Below are positions 42,066 to 51,131 of a stretch of DNA of 64,000 bases, piece after piece. Under the pieces are notes generated by a model, which saw only the letters and a list, made by a program, of their open reading frames with translations, did no database searches and was not told where the DNA came from. The translations under genes and the position numbers were made by a program. Location: positions 124,001-188,000 of the forward strand of contig OY101127.1 of NCBI GenBank assembly GCA_956465555.1. Reading direction: 5' to 3'. This stretch comes from Nitzschia sp. pyKryTriq1 (Eukaryota; Bacillariophyta; Bacillariophyceae; Bacillariales; Bacillariaceae). The stretch's first letter is position 1, and every line of letters begins with the position of its first letter.

Positions 42066-42885
42066 TTTTTTTTTTTTTTTTTTCTTGTTGGGAGTTATTA
42101 TTCGGTGTTTCTGGAGGTTGGGGGGTTATTTGATGTTTCTGTGGTTTCGGTGGGGGGAGGCCCCCTTATTTGGATGTTTGTGATTTCGTTGTTTTCGTTG
42201 TTGTTATTGCGTTCAGGGTCGCTTGACGCCTCGTTGATGGCATGGTGGGCTAGAAGAGGAGTGGGGTGCGTTGGCGCAGGTGCGGCTGGGAACCATTCGG
42301 TAATAGTCTGTTGAAGTCCCAAACGCAAGCGGCGGGCTTGATTCACACTGGCGGCGATGGAGGTCCGGAAGGTAGATATCCAATTCGCTAAGAGATTCAG
42401 ATCTGGGCGCGCAAGAAGATGGGCGTCAGCTGTGTCGTAAAACCACGACCGGTCGCGTGGCATGACTTTGAGGCGTTCCGAATACAATGCTCTTAATTCC
42501 CGGTGGACGGTGGTCTGGAGGATGCTCTTCCGGGTTTCCTTATCCTTGCCATGTCGTTCGTCATTCCGCAGCTTCCAAAGGCTCAGCCATTGTTGCATGA
42601 AGTGGGTAGCCAATCTAGACGCCCAAACTTGGCCGTTGCGTTTGGTCGTGCGTAGATCGAGTCGGGTTAAATGGCGCTCTTGAAGTATGCTCCACTGGAG
42701 GCTGGTGTGGCATATATTTCTCGGATCCTTGCTTTGTACTTTCCCGTGAGAGTCCCGTTCGGGCCAACCAGGTAGGCCCCGCAGGACGGAAGAGGCGTCA
42801 CGGTGTGCCTCCGTGCAATGCGGACGCCCCCCTATTTCCAATTCGGCAAAATCAGGTTTACTGGTGGTACACCGTGCAAAAACGA
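42066..42885 (-). mobile_element. 5'-truncated LINE-like retrotransposon fragment
   Basis: On the minus strand an open frame ends at 42098 and is followed within ~15-30 bases by an A17-18 tract (seen as T on the plus strand at 42066-42083), as expected for a LINE 3' end. The frame's ~250 C-terminal residues contain WLSLWKLRNDERHG, resembling the W-x-x-R-N...H segment found after the reverse transcriptase in LINE ORF2 proteins, plus a Pro/Asn-rich tail. No reverse transcriptase or endonuclease domain is present, so it is truncated. The frame continues into the 250-bp repeat at 43002-43251. Confidence 0.5.
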
Positions 42886-42890
42886 TTTGC

Positions 42891-42958
42891 AACATTGTTG
42901 CAAAATATGCAACATTGTTGCAAAATATGCAACATCGTTGCAAAATATGCAACATTTG
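42891..42958. repeat. 20-bp tandem repeat, 3.4 copies
   Basis: The unit AACATTGTTGCAAAATATGC is repeated with one substitution. It contains the palindrome TTGCAACATTGTTGCAA. It sits between the LINE-like fragment and the 250-bp repeat. Confidence 0.9.
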
Positions 42959-43001
42959 GCAATAAGCAATTTGGGGGGGATCCCATGACGTCGTCTGACA
43001 A

Positions 43002-43251
43002 GTTTGGCAGTTGCAGTCTAGTACATAGACTTGTAGTTTCTGTTGAGTCTTAGCAACGGACGGGGGCCAGTCGTACGTCGCGCGTCTCACACGCACCCGA
43101 GTCATTACGGGCCGACCACGTCATCGACTGGTCGTGGCTAGGGCGTCTGCGCATGCACGGCGCGCACTAGCGTGGAAGATCCTTCAGGACATTATCTACC
43201 GACGACGGGCAGACTATGGTCGTACGAGTCGCGTAGACCGTGTGTATTGCA
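43002..43251 (+). repeat. 250-bp dispersed repeat, copy 2
   Basis: The same 250-bp length and ends as 15544-15793, with few differences. The different flanks confirm the borders GTTTGGCAGTTG and TGTGTATTGCA. Confidence 0.8.
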
Positions 43252-43805
43252 CTACGTCTACTACTGTCACACCTACGGAGACCTGCCAGACTACAGTCGT
43301 GTTAGTCAAAGGGCAGGAAGAATCACAGGTATTTCAACAGGATGGACCGTCGAGCAGTACCTGTGACTAACCCAACACAACAATCCGCCAACGACAATGG
43401 ACGACGACTATCTAGACAGTTTAGCTCTAGGGACACGGCACTAGAGCCGCTAAGAGCCTTGAGAGATCATGGACGAGGAAATCTGAAGGAGAGTTCAACA
43501 ATTCTTTGTTCTCGATCTCGCCTGTTGCAGACGTGAAATGTAGTCTTGTATCCACCATGATATAGTTCGCTTCCGTTATACGATACCGCGATGTGAAGAG
43601 TTCCTCTTTCTTCAAGAAAGATCTTCTTACAGTCCACGAGTCCAACAAACGGCAACAATATAATGTATACGCATATAGGCCCATGCTATAGATTTCCAAT
43701 TAAAATATTGCCTACCACTACGTGTCCGATCCCAATTTGTTCGTTCTCTTTCTCTTTGTACTTTTGTTGCCATGATGCAAAATAGTACCAGTGCTGGTAC
43801 TGTAT
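43252..43805. other. Spacer; 3' flank of the TPR/EF-hand gene
   Basis: No gene. 43605-43800 is the source-like match of the duplicated flank at 39290-39508. Confidence 0.5.
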
Positions 43806-45881
43806 TTACCAGTCATCTTCCTCCTCCTCATCGTCGTCGCCACCTTCCGGAGCATCCAAAATAGTACCCATGCTGGGAGTGAATCGGCTGGCTGCCGATC
43901 GTTGCTGGGTCATGCCTTCCTCAAACTTGGTTTCATATTCGCTCGCCGCTTCCGACTCGGACGACACAACACACATAAAGTCGATCAACTCGTGCAAGGA
44001 TGTCCCGACTTTTTCGGCGTAATTGGACATGGCATAGGCAAACTCTTCCGGATCCAAGGCTTGGTTATTATCTTCATCGTGTCCCATGATCATCAATGCG
44101 TCACGTTCCGCATCCGCCAATGTGAGACTTCCCATGGCAGACTTTTGGTACCGTCGCAACCCATGCAATAGCTCTTGAAAGTCAATCGTTCCATCGCCAT
44201 TGGCATCCCATAATTCAAACAACTTTTGCGTACGGCTGTACGACAAGGCGTCGAGTGTCTTTTTCTTTTGGTCTTCTTCCTTTCGTTTTTCGGCCGCCTT
44301 GGTATAGGCTTCTTCTGCCACCATGATTTCTTCCAAAAAGGATTCATCCACCTCATGCTGGCTATCACTCGTATTGGTGAGTGCCCAAGTGAGTTGATCG
44401 GCCAATTCATCAAAGGTCATTCCAAAGGCGCCACTGACGGCCAACATGAGTTTGGCAAATTGTTCATACGTCAAAACACGTGTATCATTTTTATCCAACA
44501 TGAGCAACAATCCTGCGGCCTTTTTGGCGGCTTCTCCCATATTCTTGGTCAAGGGATACAATCCAATGGCTACTTCTTTGAAATCGACCGTCGAATCGGC
44601 ATCCTTATCAAACAATACAAAGAGTGATTGCATCCGTTCATCATTCAAAAAAGACTGTTTGATCATGATTGGCTCTGCTGGTACTACTGATGCAGTGCTT
44701 GAAGTGGTAGTAGTAGTGGTGGTGGTGGTAGTACCGGAAGTGCTGGTACCTTCGGCTGCTGCTGCTGGTGCTGGTGCCGTTGGTGGTGCCATGATACCGG
44801 CATTGAACAAGACTTGGTAGACAATAAATTCGGTAAAATCATCCATGGAAACATTCAATTTCCCCACGACTTGTTGAACAAAGGCTTCAAAGGATGCTCG
44901 TGTCATCATGACCTGTTGTTGTTGTTGTTGTTGTTCGTCGTCGTCTTGGTCCTCCTTTGAAACCTCCATTACTTCGGCCAAGGCTTGATGAATTTGATCC
45001 CCAAATTTCAATAGGACCGTCGCCTTTTCCATGGCCGCCACGACTTGCGGTATCGATGTCATGTGTTGTCCACTGGAAGTGATGAGACTAAAGAGGAGAT
45101 CCATTTTTTCATTGACGTCAATCATGCTGGTAATTTCCGATACCAAATCGAGCTGCGCTTGCAGGGCGACCATTTGCAATTCCAAATTCATTTTGGTTTG
45201 AGTGACAAAACTGGCCATATCTTCGGCTTGCGAGGCCTTGACTTGACGACTCAGTGCGGCATTGCGGGTCGCTTGGGTCGTTTTGGCGGCTTGCGACGCC
45301 TTGCTGGAATTGGTTTTCAAACGACGGGCCATGGACAAGCCCTTGGTCAAACTCTCATCCCCTGGACAATGTTCGAGACCGGCTAAGTAGGTATCGACTT
45401 CGGTAGCATAATCTTTCATGGCCCGCAAGACACAGGCCTTGCGAATATATCCTCGGACGTAGGTAGGTTGAAGGGTGATGGTTTGACTGGCATCTTCCAA
45501 GGCCAGAGTCAGATTTCCTTGCTTTTGATGGGCCGAACTGCGAATGGCCAAGCAAGTCACGTCGGATGGATCTTCTTGAATGACTTGCGTAAACTGAGCG
45601 ACCGCTTCCTCCCACTGTTCTTCTTTGAACGCCGTGCGGCCTTTTTCCTTGGCCTATCCTCGTAGTTGCGTATTCGTGCCATCGCATTGTAGGAGGTACA
45701 TATTGATGTTCATACCAATTGATGCAGAGGGAGGAAGAGACGAGAGATAGTGTGCATGTGAGTCCCAAGACTTGGAATTGGAATAATGGGGAGAAGTGAT
45801 GGCAAGACTGCGCTGCTGCGCTACTACGCTTCACTTCACTTCACTTCATCCACTCGCGACCATACTCACCTCTGCGGACAT
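43806..45881 (-). CDS. TPR and EF-hand protein
   Basis: Two exons: a 12-bp first exon, 45881-45870 (ATG TCC GCA GAG), and 45653-43806. The 216-bp intron is GTGAGT...ATAG, phase 0. 619 residues. The micro-exon restores the start of a TPR: MSAEAKEKGRTAFKEEQWEE, then LAIRSSAHQKQGNLTLALED and YVRGYIRKACVLRAMKDY, about three TPRs of the STI1/Hop type. After a coiled region, EF-hand loops include DKDADSTVDFKE, DKNDTRVLTYEQ, DANGDGTIDFQE and DEDNNQALDPEE. The C-terminus is very acidic, ending EEEEDDW. Probably a Ca2+-responsive co-chaperone-like scaffold. A decayed copy of its 3' end is at 39290-39885. Confidence 0.85.
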
Positions 45882-46639
45882 GATGCTGCTGCTGCTGCTG
45901 CTACTACTACTATCCTTCTTTGCTGTGTTTCGTTCTTGTGGGGTTGAGGATTGCGGAGGATCCTCGAAGTAGAACAGGTATGATGTTGCAAGTATGTGAG
46001 TACTTGTACTTCTCGAGTTATGTTCAAGATGATATGGGAGCGCGCGGCATCAGCTTTGCATCATCGGTTCGGGTGCGCCGCCCCGCCGCGACAGGAGAAA
46101 AAAAAATAAAGCTGAGGTCGAGGCGAAGGTCTCCTTGCTCGCTCTGCCTGCGGTGGTCCCCGGTACTTGAAGAACCAGGCTTATATTTTTGTTATCAAAA
46201 TCAAAAGTTGTTAGTCATTCTTCTCATTCGGTCATTGTTTCGATACCGGGCTCCCAGAAACCGGGGTGAAAGTAACCCAAAAATCGTGAACAGAACTGCT
46301 ATCTCAGGTCCTCATCATCTGTGACGCACGTCACGCCCGGCGGCCCAGGCCCAGACCCGGAAAAGAAAGTTCTCCATAGTCGGTCCCGCGGGGATTGAAC
46401 ACAGGTCAAACTAGCAATGTCAATCTAATCTTCTACTAGTGACGTCATTGTTGGCGCGAAGTCGCTCCCATCGCATAGCATCGCGTCGCGGCGGCGCGAT
46501 CTTCGATCTTTCTTTTTCAACAACGCACTACAGTACTTACTGCATGCAGACGAGTCTAATACATCAATTGACGATGATGATGGGATTGAGGATAGAAGGG
46601 AGAACACACACGCAACACACACATTCTCTCCAACAAAAT
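45882..46639. other. Divergent promoter region
   Basis: This lies between the TPR/EF-hand gene (-) and the OTU gene (+). It has a GC-rich patch at 46070-46160, CCCGGCGGCCCAGG at 46335, and TGACGTCATTGT at 46440. The sequence around 46405 looks superficially tRNA-like but does not fold. Confidence 0.45.
46440..46451 (+). promoter_or_regulatory. CRE-type palindrome TGACGTCATTGT
   Basis: 200 bp before the preferred ATG of the OTU-protease gene, in the same orientation and at nearly the same distance as the identical element of the aldo/keto reductase gene. Followed by GGCGCG. Confidence 0.4.
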
Positions 46640-48010
46640 ATGATGAAGAGACGACGATATAAGCGGCGTCCTTTGTTAGTACGACGAGGAATGCTGATTC
46701 CCGGTTTCTGCTGGATGGCGGTTTTCCTCCTTTGTCAGCAGCAGCAGCAGCAGCAGCAGGATGAATCCTCATCATCGTCATGGAAGAGATTATTTTTTCT
46801 GGCGCCTAATACAAGTAGTACCGGCATTTCCGGCGTCCAAGCCTTTTCCGCAGAAAGAACACCGCGATCAACAACACCATCATCATCGGCGGCTTGTTCT
46901 TCCTCCTTTTCTACCTTTCAATTCGCTCCCAATGGAGTATGCATTCAACCACGCTACTTTTGTGAGCAACAAGAAGAACAAGTCGACAACAACAGCAATG
47001 ACAACAACAACAACAACAACAGCGAGGCGTCATCATCTCCAACTACTACTACTTATTGTTCTAGTACCAAAAGCAACAAGAAGAAGAAATATTTTAATTA
47101 TTTTACAATGAGAAATGTTCCAGGCGAAGGCGACTGCATGTTCTTGGCCGTGGCCTTGGCGGCAGCGACGTCCATGGGACTCGGTGCCAATGATTTGTTG
47201 TTGCGGGCCATTTCCCGAGAAACACGAGAAGTCGTGGCCCAAATTTTGGAATCGCCCAAGGGGACCTTGTATATTTCATCATCAACAACTTCATCATCAT
47301 CATCATCGTCATCTACAAATACAAAAAATAAGTCATCGGCATCATCCTCATCCTCATCATCATCATCATCATCGTCTTCGTCCCTATCGGATCGCAGCAC
47401 CCCCAGAATGGTCGTTGTGACGGCTCGGGATTTGTTGCAATCGGCCACGCGACAAGAAGGATTCACTTCTACCCAAGAATATTTGCAACGATTGCGACTC
47501 GAAGGGCGGTTTGGAGGATTGTATGGAGGGGGACCGGAATTGACCGTGCTGGCGAATGTATTACGACGGCCCATTTCCATCTATGAGCTCGTTCCCCCTT
47601 CTTCTATTAGTAATAGCAGTAGTAGTGCAGCAGCGCCAGATGATAGCGCAACAAGAATGGACGATGAGGAAACAACAGCAGCAAAGAAGAACAGTGATTC
47701 TTTCTCTGAGACGAAGACGACCAGCACGACCATGATGTCGTATTGTCCCATTGTTTGCAAGGGAACATTTGGAGATGGATTGTTTGAAGATCCATATTCC
47801 AAGATTCCAAACTCGGCACTATTGCCCGAACAAGATAATGATGATGATGATGACGATGATCATGATGATCATGATTCCTCGACGTCGACGATTCCCGAAG
47901 GCGCCTACAGCTGGCATTTGCATATTTTGGTAGTCGACGTGTCACCGCAAGAGAAACACGCTTGTGTGTTGTTGCCGTCCAAGGGACCTCCTCCTCCTTC
48001 TCCTAGCTAG
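46640..48010 (+). CDS. OTU-type cysteine protease, possibly plastid-targeted
   Basis: 456 residues from ATG 46640 (MMKRRRYKRRPLLVRRG); an in-frame ATG at 46544 would add 32. The N-terminus has a basic stretch, a hydrophobic run (MLIPGFCWMAVFLLC) and then GVQAFSAERTP, which resembles the diatom plastid cleavage motif. The OTU domain starts at RNVPGEGDCMFLAVALAAA, with the catalytic Asp/Cys in GDCMF. It continues VTARDLLQSATRQEGFTSTQ, RFGGLYGGGPELTVLANVLR and RPISIYELVP, and ends with YSWHLHILVVD, where the catalytic His is expected. Ser and Asp runs interrupt it twice. OTU enzymes remove ubiquitin or ubiquitin-like proteins. Confidence 0.75.
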   Translation: MMKRRRYKRRPLLVRRGMLIPGFCWMAVFLLCQQQQQQQQDESSSSSWKRLFFLAPNTSSTGISGVQAFSAERTPRSTTPSSSAACSSSFSTFQFAPNGVCIQPRYFCEQQEEQVDNNSNDNNNNNNSEASSSPTTTTYCSSTKSNKKKKYFNYFTMRNVPGEGDCMFLAVALAAATSMGLGANDLLLRAISRETREVVAQILESPKGTLYISSSTTSSSSSSSSTNTKNKSSASSSSSSSSSSSSSSLSDRSTPRMVVVTARDLLQSATRQEGFTSTQEYLQRLRLEGRFGGLYGGGPELTVLANVLRRPISIYELVPPSSISNSSSSAAAPDDSATRMDDEETTAAKKNSDSFSETKTTSTTMMSYCPIVCKGTFGDGLFEDPYSKIPNSALLPEQDNDDDDDDDHDDHDSSTSTIPEGAYSWHLHILVVDVSPQEKHACVLLPSKGPPPPSPS

Positions 48011-48575
48011 TAGTACTCTACCGACTAAAGAAGGAACATTATTATCTTTCGACGACGGCGAGTACGAAAAAGGAGATCCAGCAGCAGCAGCAGCAGCCGT
48101 AGTAGTAGTATGAAGGCTTTCTTGGCATCCGCGAATACACAAGCATAGAGACTGGTGTGCCGGTGTTCTAGCAACTTTCTTGATCAAACTAGGCTTTCCT
48201 CTTTGGTCGTAATACATCTCCGAGTAGACTATATACGCACTACGAACACTTCTTCCACTTTAGCTTCAAAGAGCCATAGTACCAGGTACTCGTACGAGTC
48301 GTCGGTCGCACGAAATTATAGTACTACTTCGAACGCGCGCGCTGGCCCGCGCCGATGACGTACTTGCGGCATCGCGGCGACGCATAAAGCGATCTTTTTT
48401 CTTTGGACGACCTTTGACGATGACGACCATGCTACACCTCAACAACACTCCGCGCCCATCAAATTAGACCAGTAATAGTCTAGTTGCAGGATAGTGTTGC
48501 CTCGTCACACAAGCTACTCTACTGTTCCTGTCGCAAGCTTGCTTCCTCCGTCTTTCCACATCTCATGCTGCAGCA
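48011..48575. other. Spacer upstream of PsbP-like gene
   Basis: TAG and GCAGCAGC repeats at 48080-48112; a GC-rich patch at 48335-48360. No gene. Confidence 0.5.
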
Positions 48576-49584
48576 ATGACTCGTGTTACTGCCATTAGTT
48601 CGATGTTGATGATTCCTCTTTTTCCATGTTTTCTTTGGATTCTTCTTCCATCCTTCCTCGTCTCCATGGGGCAGCATCGTCCTCCGATGATGGTGGTGGC
48701 GGCCTGGTCCTATTCGCACTCGCAGCACTCTCCAACACAGTCCAAATCAACGACGACAAGGAATGCGATGATGGTCCCTTCTTCAGCATCAGAGCAGGAC
48801 AATCCAAATGCAAACAACATCCGACGGAAATTGCTACACTCCGTCGCTGTCTCTTCCGCAGCACTGCTGCTGTCACCAGTATTTCCGTCCCAAGCAGCTG
48901 CTGAAGCCGAAACAAAAATCCAACAACCGTATCAACGCCAAAAGGACAAAATTGCGTATTCAATTCAAATCCCAATCCAATTCAAAGAAACGCAAAAACC
49001 GCTCAAGACACATTTGGACGAAATCAATTTTGTCAGTGAAGACGTCAAAGGATATCAATACGGGATCACGGTCGATCCAGTGCGAATCAACAGCTTGAAA
49101 GAGGCAAGTGCTGTATAGTAAGAAAGGTCTCTATGGTTCTTCATGCATTGATATATATATATATATATATATATATCCAACTAATCCTTTCTCTTCACTT
49201 GTTTTCTCTTTTTGAATCGATAATAATATTATGTTTTACTACCTATAGTTTGGAACTCCCGAAGAAGTCGCCGCTCGTGTAGTTACGGCCGAAGTGAATC
49301 GAGATGGCGTCTTTGAAGTCACTCTTTTGGCCGATCCGTATGAAGTGGACGGAGCGTACATTTTACAGTACCTTTCCGTCGGCAAACGAGGGAACAAGCA
49401 TTATTACAACAAAATCTTCATTTCGGATGATGGTGCTACTAGTTCTACTGCTGCTGCTGCTGCTGCTGCTGGACCAACAACAAATCTATTGTACGTCTTG
49501 ACGGCTCAAGTCAAGCAAGATGATTATGAATCACAAAAGGCAGAATTGGAACGAGTGGTGGCATCCTTTCAATTATCATCTTGA
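48576..49584 (+). CDS. PsbP-domain thylakoid lumen protein
   Basis: Two exons: 48576-49103 and 49249-49584, 287 residues. The presequence is tripartite: a signal peptide (MLMIPLFPCFLWILLPSFLV), a Ser/Thr-rich transit region after VVAAWSYS, and a twin-arginine lumen signal (NIRRKLLHSVAVSSAALLLS...SQA). The PsbP domain follows: IAYSIQIPIQFKETQKPLKT, VDPVRINSLKE joined to FGTPEEVAARVV, then AYILQYLSVGKRGNKHYYNK and NLLYVLTAQVKQDDYESQKA. PsbP and its relatives serve the oxygen-evolving complex or photosystem assembly. The best junction uses a GC-AG intron (AG|GCAAGT ... CTATAG|T); a GT donor 9 bases later would insert three residues. An Ala run from GCT repeats interrupts the domain near the end. 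Confidence 0.85.
49151..49176. repeat. (AT)n microsatellite in PsbP-like intron
   Basis: 13 AT dinucleotides inside the 145-bp intron of the PsbP-like gene. Confidence 0.95.
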
Positions 49585-50217
49585 AATAAAACATTTCCGA
49601 GGATGCGGTCTCGGTAATACTACTAGTAGGCGGAAATGCCCTATTTAGTATAGATGATGGGTGCGTGTGATGTTGACCCAGTTTGGTGTAAATGAAGAAC
49701 AAGGGATCCACTGAAACGGAAAAAAAGACGATTCGTTCGTTCGTTCGTTCGTTCGTGTCTATCCAGACTCCAGGGCCGGTAGCTTATAAAACTAAGGCCT
49801 TGGAGTAGAGGTATGAAGTAGGGAGTAAGTCAAAAAAAGGACGACTTTGATGGATTCTTCTCTAGTAGTAGTAGTACTGCTCTATAATACTCTACCGGTA
49901 TACTCGTGCTCTATAATACTAGTTGATTTATTAAACATATTATTGACATGATGCTGGACGTGATGAGGATCATCATCATGCGATGATGGGCCAATAATTC
50001 TTCATTCTGCATCATTCCGCAACGTGTCTGCGTCCAAAACATATATCCATCATATCCATTCATTCATTCATTCCTTCCTTCCATCGCTTCAATCACGCAT
50101 CATCATCCATCATCCATCATCCAGCCCCTCCGCACACCATTCATTTCATTTCTTTTCGTGTTTTTCTTTTTCTTTCTTTCTTTCTTTCTTTTTGTTCTTT
50201 CCTTTTTCTTTGTTTAT
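49585..50217. other. Convergent spacer
   Basis: (CGTT)n at 49731-49756, ATTC repeats at 50062-50075, ATCATCC repeats at 50098-50122 and a long C/T-rich stretch at 50140-50220 that is the 3' flank of the bL33 gene. No gene. Confidence 0.5.
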
Positions 50218-50394
50218 TTATTTAATTTTGTGTTCCCGAAAGAGAACTCGTTGTCGTACAATCGGATCAAATTTGACAAAGGCCAGTTTGTGTTGAGTAT
50301 TGGTAACATTTTTGCGGGTCGTGTAGAAAAAGCCCGTCCCTGCCGTGCTCAATAATTTGATGGGAATCGTCTTGCCCTTGCCCCGGGCCATCAT
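50218..50394 (-). CDS. Ribosomal protein bL33, probably mitochondrial
   Basis: 58 residues from the ATG at 50394 (MMARGKGKTIPIKLLSTAGT); an ATG at 50418 would add eight residues. The sequence has the bacterial L33 signature: KLLSTAGTGFFYTTRKN, then HKLAFVKFDPIVRQRVLFRE and HKIK at the C-terminus. The length equals bacterial L33 (about 55). There is no signal peptide, so it fits a mitochondrial large-subunit protein; plastid L33 is normally plastid-encoded. Upstream exons cannot be excluded. Confidence 0.85.
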   Translation of the reverse strand: MMARGKGKTIPIKLLSTAGTGFFYTTRKNVTNTQHKLAFVKFDPIVRQRVLFREHKIK

Positions 50395-51131
50395 GAGTGA
50401 GGGGAGTGTGGAATGCATTATTATTATTATAGTAGTAGTAGGAGTAGTAGTAGTAATATGATTGCTGGAAGGAAGGAAGGGGCGCAAGGCGGGTAGAGAA
50501 AAGAGAGAGGGAGGATCTACCTGTATAATATGGATCAGGAGCGCTGGATTGGAATGATGCTCAAACTGTCTGTCTGAACAATCTCCAAAATTGACTCTGC
50601 TAATAGATAGGAGAGAGCTCTATCGGTACAGTAATGCGGTGTTGCGGTGTTGCGGTGTTGATAGGTAAGGGAGTCGTCGCTGCAAAATGAATGCGGCGGC
50701 CACCGCGGCCATTGTCGACCGTCAAAATTTTTGGAGCGAGCGATCATCTTTGATGGACGGTCGGACGAAGGTCTGACCCGGTTTATCTTCTCTTTGAGAA
50801 AACATAAAGGGCCTGTGAACACGTCATCGTTCTCGTGGTCATGAAGAAATACGTAACAGTCCACAAAATTCAAAATGACCGTTTTCGAGCCTCCCCTTCT
50901 AGAATAATACGCATCTACCTTATTCGGTTGGTTTTATTCTTTCCTGCTTTCTTCTTTCCGGCTTATTTCCTTCTTTCCTTCCTTCATCCATTTTATTTTA
51001 CTTTTCATTGTGACATCACTAAAATATTATTACTTCCTGATCGATATATATATATATTTATATCAATACAGGAAAGACAATACAGGACAGGACAGGACAG
51101 CAAAATACAGTACGAATGTCGCTTATTCTCC
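50395..51131. other. Divergent spacer between bL33 and SGNH-like genes
   Basis: Contains GCGGTGTT x3 at 50637-50660, TAG repeats at 50430-50455, pyrimidine-rich TTCC/TTTC sequence at 50935-51010 and a TATATATATATA at 51046. The plus-strand frame is open through 50835-51131, but its hydrophobic translation comes from the C/T-rich tract; I treat it as 5' UTR. Confidence 0.45.

Noticed and set aside
46330-46420. tRNA-like T-arm (GTTCAATCCCCGC on the minus strand)
   Set aside because: The bases flanking the loop do not pair, and no anticodon or acceptor stem can be found.
50835-51131. N-terminal extension of the SGNH-like protein
   Set aside because: The hydrophobic translation derives from a C/T-rich tract typical of a 5' UTR; the frame begins at GTG and the better start is ATG 51132.
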